Below are positions 13,564 to 23,764 of a stretch of DNA of 64,000 bases, one piece after another. The stretch is from Diadema setosum (Eukaryota > Echinodermata > Echinoidea > Diadematoida > Diadematidae): the NCBI GenBank assembly GCA_033980235.1, contig CM067062.1, positions 16,311,301 to 16,375,300 of the forward strand. The letters run 5' to 3'. The position numbers and the translations under genes were made by a program. Position 1 is the first letter of the stretch; every line of letters starts with the position of its first letter. Below the pieces are notes generated by a model. That model worked only from the letters and a program-made list of their open reading frames with translations, made no database searches and was not told where the DNA came from.

Positions 13564-13616
13564 CGTGGCAGTTTAGGATCAGAACCCTATAGAGATGTTC
13601 TCTCCGCTGTGACTTG

Positions 13617-13630
13617 TATATATATATAAA
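13617..13630 (-). promoter_or_regulatory. TATA box of carboxypeptidase copy 1
   Basis: A run reading TATATATATATA on the minus strand lies about 55 bases upstream of the start codon at 13563. About 120 bases further upstream stay similar to the same place in copy 2, including an AACGCC(T/C)ACAAAATG block near 13720. Conserved spacing to the ATG supports a TATA promoter, with transcription starting about 25-30 bases before the ATG. The factors that bind are not known from sequence alone. Confidence 0.7.
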
Positions 13631-13759
13631 GATTCGGATTCCTACTGGTCTTTGCCTCCCCAAGTTTACTGGGTGTGAGCAGACTATACAGGATTGAAAT
13701 CAGCCACTAATATATTGTAACGCCTACAAAATGGAGTTAAGCACTGCCCACAATGGTTC

Positions 13760-14855
13760 AAGATTTATTTTCCACGCCCAGTAACTGCAGACAATATGCA
13801 GCGATATATATTTTCAGTCATTCGCTTGCAAGTAGTCCCCCCCCCCCCCCCCCCAAAAAAAAAAACACCCAAAAACAATAAGATATAACATAGAAATACA
13901 AGACGACCGCGGTACTAATACATATCGGCCCCAAACTTTTGAAATGTATAGGAAGCAATGGTAACGTACAAACACGCTGGCCAAAAGAATAATTATCTTA
14001 TCAACAGACTGTCTAGATATGCAGTACAAATACTAGATTTTGTATAATTTGGCAAATTCAGTTACCATATTCAGAGTGGGGTAGAGAGCTGATAGGAGAG
14101 ACACGAGTCATATTTCCCACGCAGTTATGAATAAGGGATAATATAAAATAGTGATAACGACGTGATGGCTAAATAGATCTATTCATAGATAAACAAAAAG
14201 GTAGTGAAAGAATGCAATTTCTTAGGTTACTCTCCATTTTCATATGATTACTATACTTGAATCCCAGTTGTATAATTGGCCTGTGATGACAGGCTGTTTG
14301 CATAATATGACAGGCGCATTGTGTGACTTAATGATGAGCATTTGTATATTGCATTCAAAAGGGTAAATATGTATTTTGTACTTATTTATTTAGTTTCCGA
14401 ACTCATTGAATAGTACAATAGACAACTATTGACAACTTTGCACACACACAAAAAAAGCCAAAATAAATAAACAATAGAATGAAGGAATTAAGAAAAGAGC
14501 CGTAAAATAAAAAATATGGATGGAACATCCATTCAGCTCTTGTCTATGGAGACTAAATAAACATACACAAAATAGCGTACAGTAAGAAAAACAAAATAAA
14601 ACAAAAACGAGGCGAACTCATCAACGTCAGTACAGAAAATAAAAAACACGATATTTTGTCATGGTCAATTCAGACACATGCAAAACTGCAAGGTGGCTCG
14701 TTTACAGGACATTGGTTAGCACCTTGCCATTTATTCTATTTTTTTTTCCTTTATCAGTGGTGAGAATTTTCACAGCTGGCAACCATTCACATGTATGATA
14801 TTAATCAACGGCATATAGCACTGCTGCACGCGAGTTCGCGTCATTAGGACTTTCA

Positions 14856-14887
<32 letters not shown>

Positions 14888-15440
14888 GATTACTGCATCA
14901 CAATACATTGTGCCTGAATGAAGGCGTGACTTACAGTATTCTGAGAAAGGATTGGAGAACCGGGGAATGAGAATCGGAATACAATTCATTAGTGCCGAGT
15001 ACATAAAAGCTGTACCCCCGAACAAGGGGTCGTGTGCAAACCAAAAGTGCAACTCCACATCATTCTCAAGTCGAAGATCGGACCTTCAAGCTCCTTCATC
15101 GGATTGACAGACAGACGGACGGACAGATAGAGGGACAGACTCCCGACAGAGTGATTGAAGTATTGAACAGATCCACATTTTTCCTCTCTCTTGATAATGG
15201 TCACAGTCACCTAAATTTATGTTAATTATCTGAGATAATGATATGATTTGTGTTTGCGCCCAAAATTTTCATGAATGAATGACGATTTTAGTGGATGATT
15301 ACTTTGTACCAACTACAATGTTGTACAACCCTTTCCCCCGGAAAAAAAAGTCAACACTGTTTTTTTTTTTTAATGCAAACAAAACTGTCATGCGAAGGAT
15401 ACAAGTTTTCTTTATCATTCCATGTTAATGAATAGAATTT
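13760..15440. other. Upstream flank of carboxypeptidase copy 1
   Basis: Noncoding. A C-run at 13,838-13,854 and a T-run at about 14,860-14,887. Positions 14,400-15,160 are duplicated at 37,440-38,250, ending in a GACAGACGGACG microsatellite. No gene seen. Confidence 0.6.
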
Positions 15441-15444
15441 AGTT

Positions 15445-15756
15445 ATGATTCGTGAGTATATTACTACTCTGGCTGCAGAGTACAATTATTGTAGGTGGCC
15501 CTTTGACCCATTTATTCAATGCGACTTTACAAGCATGGATTACAGCTCCTATACAGATTTTGAGACAGCCGCTAAAGGGGAATCTTCTGAAATTTATAAT
15601 TTTAGACCAATTTCTGTGCTAACGGCCTTGTCCAAAATATTGGACAGAGCATCAACTTTATGCATATCTAAATGTTAATAAACTCCTTGCAAATTGTCAG
15701 CTGTTAGACCATCTTATTCTACTGCTACATGTTTAACTGAAATTACAGATTATTTT
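15445..15756 (+). pseudogene. LINE reverse-transcriptase fragment
   Basis: Translation shows YNFRPISVLTALSKILDR, the typical early RT motif of non-LTR retrotransposons (NYRPISVLPxLSKI). After a shift of frame come RPSYSTATCLTEITDYF, the next conserved block, in a further frame (15,702-15,756). Stops and shifts show it is dead. It ends abruptly at 15,757, where a long-TIR element begins, so that insertion probably cut it. The clade (CR1/jockey-like) is not resolved. Confidence 0.7.
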
Positions 15757-16876
15757 AGGTTTTCGCATTTTTGTCAATCCAATTCCTTATTGCTGCATTC
15801 AATTTAGCAAAATTTAGCGTAGTGTTCGGTATTTCAATTTTATGATCTCTTCATTTAAATTCATATTGGAGCATTCAAATTGTCTTTAACCTCATTCTAA
15901 TTAACACTTTTTCAATTTATATTTAAGCAAGAACCATTTCATTATTCGTTCATTCAATTTAGAATCATATGGTCAATGTGATCACGTATATGCTGCGCGC
16001 GTTCATGTGAATTCATTTTTGGGTGTCCAATTTAACATCTTTTGCAGTCAATTTAGCACACATGTTTATGCTTTGGTTCTTTCTTTATTTTATACAACAT
16101 AGTTATTGTTTTGTAAGCATCATTACACTTCATATTTTCGTATGTATTCTGGAGATTTTGGCAAGTTTTTTTTTTTTCTATGTGCTTATTGAATTTCCCA
16201 GTCCGAAGATCGTTAGAACTTATATAGTGGTTGAGCGCTTTATTCCGAGTGTGTCGGCCAGTTCTAGGAAGTCAAGGTTATGATTATCAAATGTTCCTAT
16301 AATTCTTTCTCTTTCTTCTTGAAATATGCGTCTGTATGTAACTAGTGCTGTCATGACTGTAAGAAGATGAAGTTAATCTGTAGTATTGGTAGATGTAGGC
16401 CTAGGGTTATATATGTATGGAAGAAAAAGGGAGTCACAGAACAACAAACTCGAGTTATATCGGGTCAAAAAAATGATACTTTAACTACTCAACAGTGTGT
16501 GGGTGAAACAAAAAGTCACATAGAAATGCACATATTTAAATGTTCTCACCTACTCAAAAAAAGAAATAACATGACGTTAATTTGAATGAAAATGTTCGGA
16601 ATTTGACTGCCCATTCGCGAAAGTGAATGACTAAAGTACCCTTTTCGGCGAGTGGTGGCGAATTTGAATGAACGTAGACGAGCCAACCTGAATGCAATTT
16701 TTACGAATTTGAAAGCCACATGACTTGTGCAAATTTCATTGATCGAAATGCTAAATTGAAAGCACAAGTTGCAATTTTGAATAACAGACTGTGCGATAAC
16801 GAGGGTTTTTTTGTTAAATTGGATGAATCTTCTATCAAATGGACTGACAAAAGTGCGAAATTGGCCGAGAAAACTT
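15757..16876. mobile_element. Long-TIR element (AGGTTTTCGCATTTTTGTC family), copy 1
   Basis: Starts AGGTTTTCGCATTTTTGTC and ends with an inverted, diverged version (GAAATTGGCCGAGAAAACT). Both arms carry repeated CATTCAATTTA / GAATTTGAATG words. No transposase frame. It breaks a LINE on its left and abuts a 600-bp TTAA MITE on its right. Confidence 0.6.
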
Positions 16877-17327
16877 ATATTATCATGGAAGTTATGGAAT
16901 TTTAAAGAATCCCTAATATTTCTCAAAACAGTTTTCAAACAGTTGATATGAATATTCAAATGAATGAGTTGATGTTGTCATCATCTCACAGTTTTCCGTT
17001 GGTTGTGTTTATTAAAAAAGGAAATTCAATTCCTTTGCTACAAAATGATTATCAGTCAGATTATATTATTAGGATCAAGACTGGGGAATCATTGTGTTTG
17101 AACTGAAAAAAAAAGCTAAAATCTTGAGTAAAGATTACACGGCAAGTTGTGAGGCGATAGCATCATTATAATTCATTTGCATATTCATATTGACTATTCA
17201 AGAACTGTTTTGTGAAAAAGTCAAAAATCACAATTTCATGGCTTCCTTGATTTTTATCCCATTTTGATCAAAATTTCACTGTTGAGCTTATAGATATTTA
17301 CTCTTTCTTTATAGTTGAACTTTTAAA
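16877..17327. mobile_element. Partial 600-bp TTAA MITE
   Basis: Recognised by TGAATATTCAAATGAATGAG, then CATATTCATATTGACTATTC and ATTTTTATCCCATTTTGATC, in the order seen in the full copies (43,821-44,437). The left end is missing, apparently displaced by the long-TIR element. Confidence 0.55.
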
Positions 17328-17605
17328 GAGAAATCCCATCCTGACATTTTGCTGCTAAGAATGAAAACAGGAAAATCAGAGACGTATAGATCAGTGAAAA
17401 TTTGGGGGAAAATCGAACGCACAAATGATTATGAAGTGTAAAAGTTTAAGGAGCTAAATTAATTGGCTTCTGGGTAATACAGGTGTTGACCAGCTATATA
17501 TTCGGCTTGTATGCAAAAATTCACATATTCTTACTTCTTCCCCAGAGAAATTTTCCTCAGACCTGTTATTGGCATATATTACATGTAATAATATTAGAAT
17601 ATAAA

Positions 17606-17722
17606 AACATGCAATAAGATTAATACCTATGTGCTTATCTTCATATGCGGATAAACAACTGCCCGTGCTCAAACTTTGGCATAAGCCATTTCAAGTCAAA
17701 CTCTTCTTTAGAGGAATGGTCA
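17606..17722 (+). pseudogene. Possible LINE 3' coding relic
   Basis: The frame KHAIRLIPMCLSSYADKQLP followed by VLKLWHKPFQVKLFF resembles the C-terminal tail found after RT in several LINEs (xxAIRxI...LxxLK...yxxqlxxFM). It is on the same strand as the RT fragment at 15,445 and could be the other end of the same element. Resemblance is weak and by eye only. Confidence 0.3.
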
Positions 17723-17727
17723 TCGAA

Positions 17728-18280
17728 ATTGTGACCATTCACTATGTAGGCCTATATCTAGCGATTGTCACATGATGATCAGTCTACCAATAGGGATAAC
17801 AACAATTATTTCAAGCGTTGTAAAAAATGTATAACATCAAAACAACAGATGGCTTGTTTTTTGGTTTGATTTTTGGCACTGTTTCTTGTGTAACAACATG
17901 CGACATAACGATTTGTATAGGACCTACCCTTTTTCTTGTGATTGTGTTTTGTGGTAAGAAAACAACAACAAAAGTGACACGATAGTTCTTGCTTTTATGT
18001 TGATGTTTGCTATTTGAGTTGATGTTTGGTAAAGGTATATACTCTGTTGAATCACAGAAGAGTGACATGGTAACTTGTGATCTTGTGTTGATATAACACT
18101 TGATTCTATTCGACTTTAAACATTATTGATTTGTTTGATGTGACCTGTATTAGACCTTTGAATGTTTTATACAGGTCCTGTTATAGGCAAGAAAGCATCG
18201 GACCGACGGCTTAAAAAAAAAGTGTCCTTCGAAGTACAAAAGGCAATGAGGATACATCAGTGCTTTGCCTCGGTGCACAA
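17728..18280. other. Unassigned AT-rich DNA
   Basis: No gene, no recognised repeat. Short frames here lack motifs. Confidence 0.5.
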
Positions 18281-18289
18281 TCGCTTTAA

Positions 18290-18362
18290 AGCAGCCAGGG
18301 GACTCGAACCACCAATATCGTTATTGAAAGTCTGTGATCTCTTCCACTGAGCCACAAGTTAC
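18290..18362 (-). repeat. tRNA-derived sequence with A and B boxes
   Basis: On the minus strand TGGCTCAGTGG is a consensus A box and GGTTCGAGTCC a consensus B box, about 33 bases apart. The stems between them do not pair into a good cloverleaf, so a SINE head or tRNA pseudogene is likelier than a working tRNA gene. Confidence 0.5.
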
Positions 18363-18427
18363 TTAGTGTGTAATGTGGCTTGTGCCCTTCATGCTGCTTC
18401 CTATTTAACACACACAGTGAGAAAAGA

Positions 18428-18997
18428 CTTAAAAGACAGGTTCGTATTGAGTGCACATATATGAATGCAGCAATATCAGTAGAACACATAAGTGAAATTT
18501 TGAGGAAAATCGGACAATCTATTCAAAAGTTATGAATCTTTAAAGTTTCTACTGGATGAGAAAACTACTTAAGTTTGATAGCACATGCGTAGAGCAATAT
18601 AGGCTGAGGAAAATAAAAAGAGAATGCCACAAAATTTCTTTTAAAAACGCACATTGCACAATGCACAATGTTACAGATGTATGTTAAGGGAACATTTGTA
18701 ATACAGTTATTCTCCTGCCTTCTGAAAAATGTAAGTATATAGCGCTCTTCCATTATGCGAGAATAGATAATGTTGAATTTCTTTTTATCTTGTTTATATT
18801 GTTCTACGCATGTGACATCACCAAGCTGTAGTAGTCTTCTCATCCAGCGACGGCGGCACTGAAACTTCAAAAAATCATAACTATCTAGTCTTTTAAAGGC
18901 TTGTCCGATTTTCCTCATACTTTCATTGATGTGTTCTATTGATACGTCTGCATTCTCTCAATCCACGTGCATATTAAGGTAAACTTATCCTTTATCT
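18428..18997. mobile_element. Inverted-repeat element, TTGTCCGATTTTCCTC family
   Basis: Left arm has AGTAGAACACATAAGTG and GGAAAATCGGACAATC. The right arm is its inverse, with TTGTCCGATTTTCCTCA and GATGTGTTCTA. Total about 570 bp. A further partial arm follows at 19,010-19,090. No coding content. Confidence 0.65.
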
Positions 18998-19403
18998 GAG
19001 GACAAACCTTTAAAAGACTATGGATAGTTACGATTTTTTGAAGTTTCAGTGCCGCGTCGCTGGATGAGAAGACTACTACAGCTTAGCATAGCTGAATATA
19101 GGCTATCCACTCATCTTCTCAGATGGAAAATGAACAAAACTATGTGTTCTCCCTTTTCCCAAGGAGCGTCGCGAAGCTCCTTGCTTTCCCATAACAACCC
19201 TCTCCAAACACACTCACACCTACACATTTACACATATTTATGTATCTATACATGATATATCATGCTTCCTCACATCAAAATGCAAAGTATTTAGTGTTCC
19301 CTCGTGGTGGTTAATTGTCTTAAAACCATAATATTCCCGTAACCCGCAAATTCATTAGTCAGTTGAGAAAAAACACAAACAAACGTCTTCGCCATAAAAT
19401 CTT

Positions 19404-19409
19404 TTTATT
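19404..19409 (-). terminator. Duplicated copy of the same polyadenylation signal, copy A
   Basis: AATAAA on the minus strand followed by a GT-rich stretch (GTTTGTTTGTGTT). It is the paralogue of the signal at 42770. Because the duplication ends near 20165, this copy is cut off from the body of its original transcript and is probably a relic. Confidence 0.35.
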
Positions 19410-20176
19410 GCAATGATTAGGCCTACTTGCAGAATACATGTAAAATACATAATGTACATGTACTATATACGTTTGAAATATTGTACGCTACCATTTTTTT
19501 CTCAGTGTGGAGTGGCGTGACAGGTGTTTTGGACATATATTGGTATACTAATAATTACCTAACTTATCAGATGCAATGTTTCTTATCACTCCATGACAAA
19601 GTCTCCTTGGGCTGTTGAGTTGTCTGTAAGTGGTTGTGTGCACGAGAGCTTACACCTTTGCCCACTTCATGCATTAATATTACAATAATCCCGCCAATAG
19701 CTTACATATCCATACTAGGGAAAAACAGGTTATCAAACTCGGTTTAAAAAAAAAGTCCCTTGGAACATTTCATTATTACAGACCTCATGTTACAAAATTA
19801 GCCAAAGATATTTCAAAAATACAAATGAATAAGTTGCACTGGAACCACAGAAAGAATATACACAGTACTAGTATGTAATTTCAGTTAAATATGAGGTTTA
19901 TATCATGTCTCTTTTTACAGTGATTTTAATCAAGTTTCCACTGTCATGTGACTGTATTACCCGTGTTCGTTTACGGCGTGTGTGAATCACCTGGTCCCCA
20001 AAGCTTATCAACAGTTATGGAATTTGTAAACCTTTTCTAAAAAAAAAATCTACAGAGAATAATGCATGCTTGTGTCTTAACAGTAAATGAGTTTTGTCAT
20101 ACCCTCTCAAGAAATGACGCACTGAAAAATAGATGTTGATTACAACAAATACATCTACATAATTAATTATAATATA

Positions 20177-20705
20177 TGTTTTCCCGGTCAATTTCATACT
20201 TTTGTCAGTCAAGTTCCTATTCTGAACTTTCAATTTCACGCACTCCACGCTTGCAGCACTGAATCAGCAATCAAATTCAAAATCCCGTCATTCGAATTCA
20301 CCATCGGAGCATTCAAATTTAAGACAGGAGCACGCATTTGAGCAATGGGCATTCAAATTCATCTCAAGCTGGGGAGGAAATCTCGTCGGTCATTCAAATT
20401 CGTGAATAGGCAACCGAGTTCCAAATAACTGCGTTCAATTTAAAAGAAGTCCTGAATTTAGTTAGTTTGGGGCCGTGTATGTGTGTCTTGTTCATTCAGC
20501 TTTGAATATATTAGGATTTATGTTGCAGATTATCTATTTTGCAGTATAGGTCCACATATTCATTTTAAAATTTTAACTCGGGCTTCACAAGAAGGAATGA
20601 TATAAGAGGCACATTAGGCACGGTATATAGGCCTGCAGACGAGCATAATATGGAAGGTTGATTGACACCTTCAGGGGAAAAAAACAACACAATTTCGACT
20701 CCATG
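20177..20705. mobile_element. Truncated long-TIR element (GGTTTTCCCGGTCAATTTC family)
   Basis: Left arm and centre of the element seen complete at 28,205-29,685, sharing GGTCAATTTCATACTTTTG, the CATTCAAATT array and TTTGGGGCCGTGTATG. The right arm is missing; a 600-bp TTAA MITE begins where it breaks. It sits at the right edge of duplication copy A. Confidence 0.65.
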
Positions 20706-20714
20706 AAAAAAGGA

Positions 20715-22106
20715 AGATGTGATCTTTTAAAAATTCAAATTTTTTCGGAAAACATTTCTTGACCAGTCCTTATGAATATTCAAATGAGCGAGTTGATGAT
20801 GTCATGCCCTCACAATTTTTTATATGTTATATTAAGGTTTTTCGCATTTTTGTCATTCAATTTCAAAGATTTATTATTCAATTTCGTCTCGAGAAGCACG
20901 TGGAACGCAAGTCCTAACTTCAATTTCGTCAATTGTCATTGTAATTCGTTTTTCGTCAAACATTTTCGAAGACATAGCATTCAAAATCGTCAATTGTAAT
21001 TCAAATTCATCCCTCCCGCTGACGGATCGCAGAATGTGAAGATCAAATTCGTTTTTGTTCACACAATTTCATGAATTTTTCATTTTAATTAGCCAGATGT
21101 TGTCGATTCTTTATTTTGAGGGTGAACCAACTTCAAGCCGACATATTTTCACTTTCTCTCGTAAATTGTATCATTACACATTATTCCCTATTTGCTTAGA
21201 CAATACACACGAAAAACAGCCTGGGCTTTAATCATGTTTGCCTAGAAATCGTTTGTCAGTGTTTTCGTATGCGAGACGGTACGTCTGTTTGTATCAGTGT
21301 GTACTCGGATTGCTTGTGTGTGTGTCTGTATCTGTGGTTCTGTGTGTGTGGGGGGGGGGGGACACTTGTGTGTATGTTAACTCCTGAATGTAAAATGTGA
21401 ACGGTTACAGGAAAAAATACATGAATGACTGGGAAATCACACCGGATAGAGATATGAGACGAATATGAATGGAACTTTAACGAATATGATTGACAAAATG
21501 CTGTTGTGAGTGCTGCGAGTGAGACTGACGAATTTGAACTGTAAAATGACGAAAATGTATGCCAAATGACTAAACTGAATGGACTTTATATGAAAATGAA
21601 CGACGAAAGACGAATTTGAAAGTAAGATTGGCCTATTCCCGACATCCCGCGACGAAATTGAAGTAAAAATGTGTGAAATTGAATGAAAAAAGTTTGAAAA
21701 TGAATCGGAAAACCTATATTAAATTCGGAAAAATTGTTATTTTTAGCTAATACAGGTAAAAGCATATTCCCATAGCAAAACATATGAGAGGTAACGTATA
21801 TTCCTTTTTTTTTCTATTTTGGGTGGTTTTAATTTAAGGTGAGTTTTTTTTATTTGTACAGCTGAAATATGAGATTTTTGTCATTTCTGTATATAAAATA
21901 AATGAGAGATTGCGGGAGCATAGTTTCATCAACATGCTGATTTGAATATGCATAACGACTAGTCAAGAACTGTTTTCCGAAAAAAGATGAAATTTCAAAA
22001 TGTCATAACATCTATATTTCCCATCCGATTTTGACCATTTTTGCACTGTTTTGCAGTTTTTACCTCTTTCTCATGAAAATGAATAAATTTGGTGTGGATT
22101 TCTTTT
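20715..22106. mobile_element. 600-bp TTAA MITE interrupted by a nested element
   Basis: Left part has CGGAAAACATTTCTTGACC and TGAATATTCAAATGAGCG. The right part resumes at 21,722 with TTCGGAAAAATTGTTATTTT and ends GTGTGGATTTCTTTTTTAA. The gap is filled by an 881-bp insertion at 20,835-21,715. Confidence 0.75.
20835..21715. mobile_element. 881-bp long-TIR element nested in a TTAA MITE
   Basis: Ends AGGTTTTTCGCATTTTTGTC and, inverted, AATCGGAAAACCT. ATATTA is present on both sides (20,829-20,834 and 21,716-21,721), consistent with a 6-bp target duplication. The arms carry CATTCAATTTC words; no coding frame. Confidence 0.75.
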
Positions 22107-22241
22107 TTAACGAAACTTCGGAGAAGTGACAACACTTGAAATTTTGTTTTACCAATCTTTAAGTTTATAATAACTCTCGATCTATCTTTAGGAAGACATA
22201 TATGATTATGATTTTGAATTTATGTATCATTCCTGTTATCC

Positions 22242-22447
22242 GGGTCTAGGGCAATTACCCCCTGGGCAATTACCCCGGACCATTCCCCTGGCCCTAATCC
22301 TAATCCTAATCCTGAACCTAATACTAACCCTAACTCAAACTCCTAACCCTAAACCTAACCCTAACTCTTATCTTTACTCTAACCTTACCACTAACCAGAA
22401 TTTAGCCGGGGGGGTAATTGCCCTCTGGGGGTAATTGCCCGGATACG
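22242..22447. mobile_element. 206-bp element with CCCTAA telomere-like centre and 9-bp target duplication
   Basis: CTGTTATCC occurs on both sides (22,233-22,241 and 22,448-22,456). The arms carry GGGCAATTACCCC twice each, inverted. The centre is a run of CCTAAT/CCCTAA/ACCCTAAAC words, like vertebrate-type telomere repeat with errors. It lies between the duplication copies. Confidence 0.8.
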
Positions 22448-22853
22448 CTGTTATCCATTTGTCATTCATTTTCACTGTATTGTTTAGACCAGGGATGTCA
22501 CTTACCTGTTTAGACGAAATAACAATATGTCTTTGATTTTACGTGTGTTTTAAAGTGAAGGCATATATTAGTCAATCATCACCGTCATTAATCACCATTA
22601 ATGTATTAGTGTGGGTATTCATATCATTGTATAGAGAAATTTGGCAGACGTATCTGGAAGAATGGCATGGGTTCAAAAACAGTAATCTGTGACACTTAGG
22701 CCCACGACGAACTTTGCGATGCAATGCAAATCATTTTGAGTCGTTTATTAGTGTAAGCATCTGTATTCAGTACTTGGAGAATCTAAACCTTGATTAAAAG
22801 AATGACACAAGAAAGGAATACTTGAACGCATTTGCACGTTTCGAATAGTCTGT

Positions 22854-22869
22854 TTTATTTGGCTTTATT
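22854..22869 (-). terminator. Candidate polyadenylation signals of carboxypeptidase copy 2
   Basis: Two AATAAA hexamers on the minus strand (22854-22859 and 22864-22869) lie about 260 bases past the stop codon. A third lies closer at 23020-23025, about 100 bases past the stop. Any of them could end the transcript; sequence alone does not decide which is used. Confidence 0.45.
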
Positions 22870-23125
22870 TTTTCTCTTCTCTTCTTTCCCTCCATTATGT
22901 ACAGTACAGAGCGTCACTGTCTGTAGGAATGACCTCCACCGTATATAACAATGTACTTTTCATTTTGCCTTTTGTCGTTTTAAAACAACTCTCAAAAATT
23001 AAAGTGCTCGAGTTATCTTTTTATTTCTAATGATCTGTGAGATAATGAAGGCATTTCTATCATTATTAACATGTAGGTTGATGTGTAACTTTGGAGTTGC
23101 CAATTTAGTCTTCATAGTCCAGGCT

Positions 23126-23711
23126 TCACTTGTATTCCTCCACCATGTGTTTGCAGAGCGCCTTAACAGCTTCGTAAGTCTCCAGTCCGGTCGGCAGGAG
23201 TTGCCGCTCGGGAAGGAGGAAGCCGTACGTGCCTGTGTCCCTCAGCTCCACCACGTACGAGTACTTGGCCTTCAGAGTATCGAAGCCCCAGTCTTCGCTG
23301 CAACCCGACGCCGCATCTGTGGAAGGAAAACCGCGGCAGAGATAGAGTAGCAAATGGAGTGGGAGGGGACGTATTTTGTGCGTTTTGTAAATTTCGAAAA
23401 AAGAATATGCTCAAAACAACAAAAACAAAACAGATACCTTTTTTCTCTCATGATATCATAAGCGGAGATAGATTCAAGCAATGACGCTATAAGATAATGA
23501 TTATGCAAAGATAATCCCACACACTATGTTAAACACGGACATGAACTAACTCACTTCCTACAAGCTTCTCAATTCTCATACACTGTATACAAAATCAAAC
23601 AGGTTCGATGGGCAACAGATTATAAATGGCTCAAACTGATATCGTAGAGGCCGTTTCTTCAGATTAAGTGGTGCCAGCTTAAAACAACACATGTTCCACA
23701 AGCTACTTAAA

Positions 23712-23764
<53 letters not shown>

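Larger units (their letters stand above)
1..20165. repeat. Segmental duplication, copy A (left end outside window)
   Basis: This block is paralogous to about 25,590-43,485 in the same orientation. Anchors: exon 8 (260 and 25829), a MITE (1117 and 26584), the start codon (13563 and 36492), upstream unique DNA (14400-15160 and 37440-38250), and a minus-strand transcript 3' end (19145-20160 and 42560-43480). The offset shifts from 25.6 kb to about 23 kb because each copy gained different insertions. Similarity stops near 20165, where a long-TIR repeat begins. Confidence 0.9.

Noticed and set aside
13184..13663. 159-codon minus-strand open frame covering exon 1
   Set aside because: Wrong frame relative to the signal peptide exon and full of low-complexity Ser/Phe; the true exon is 13505-13563.
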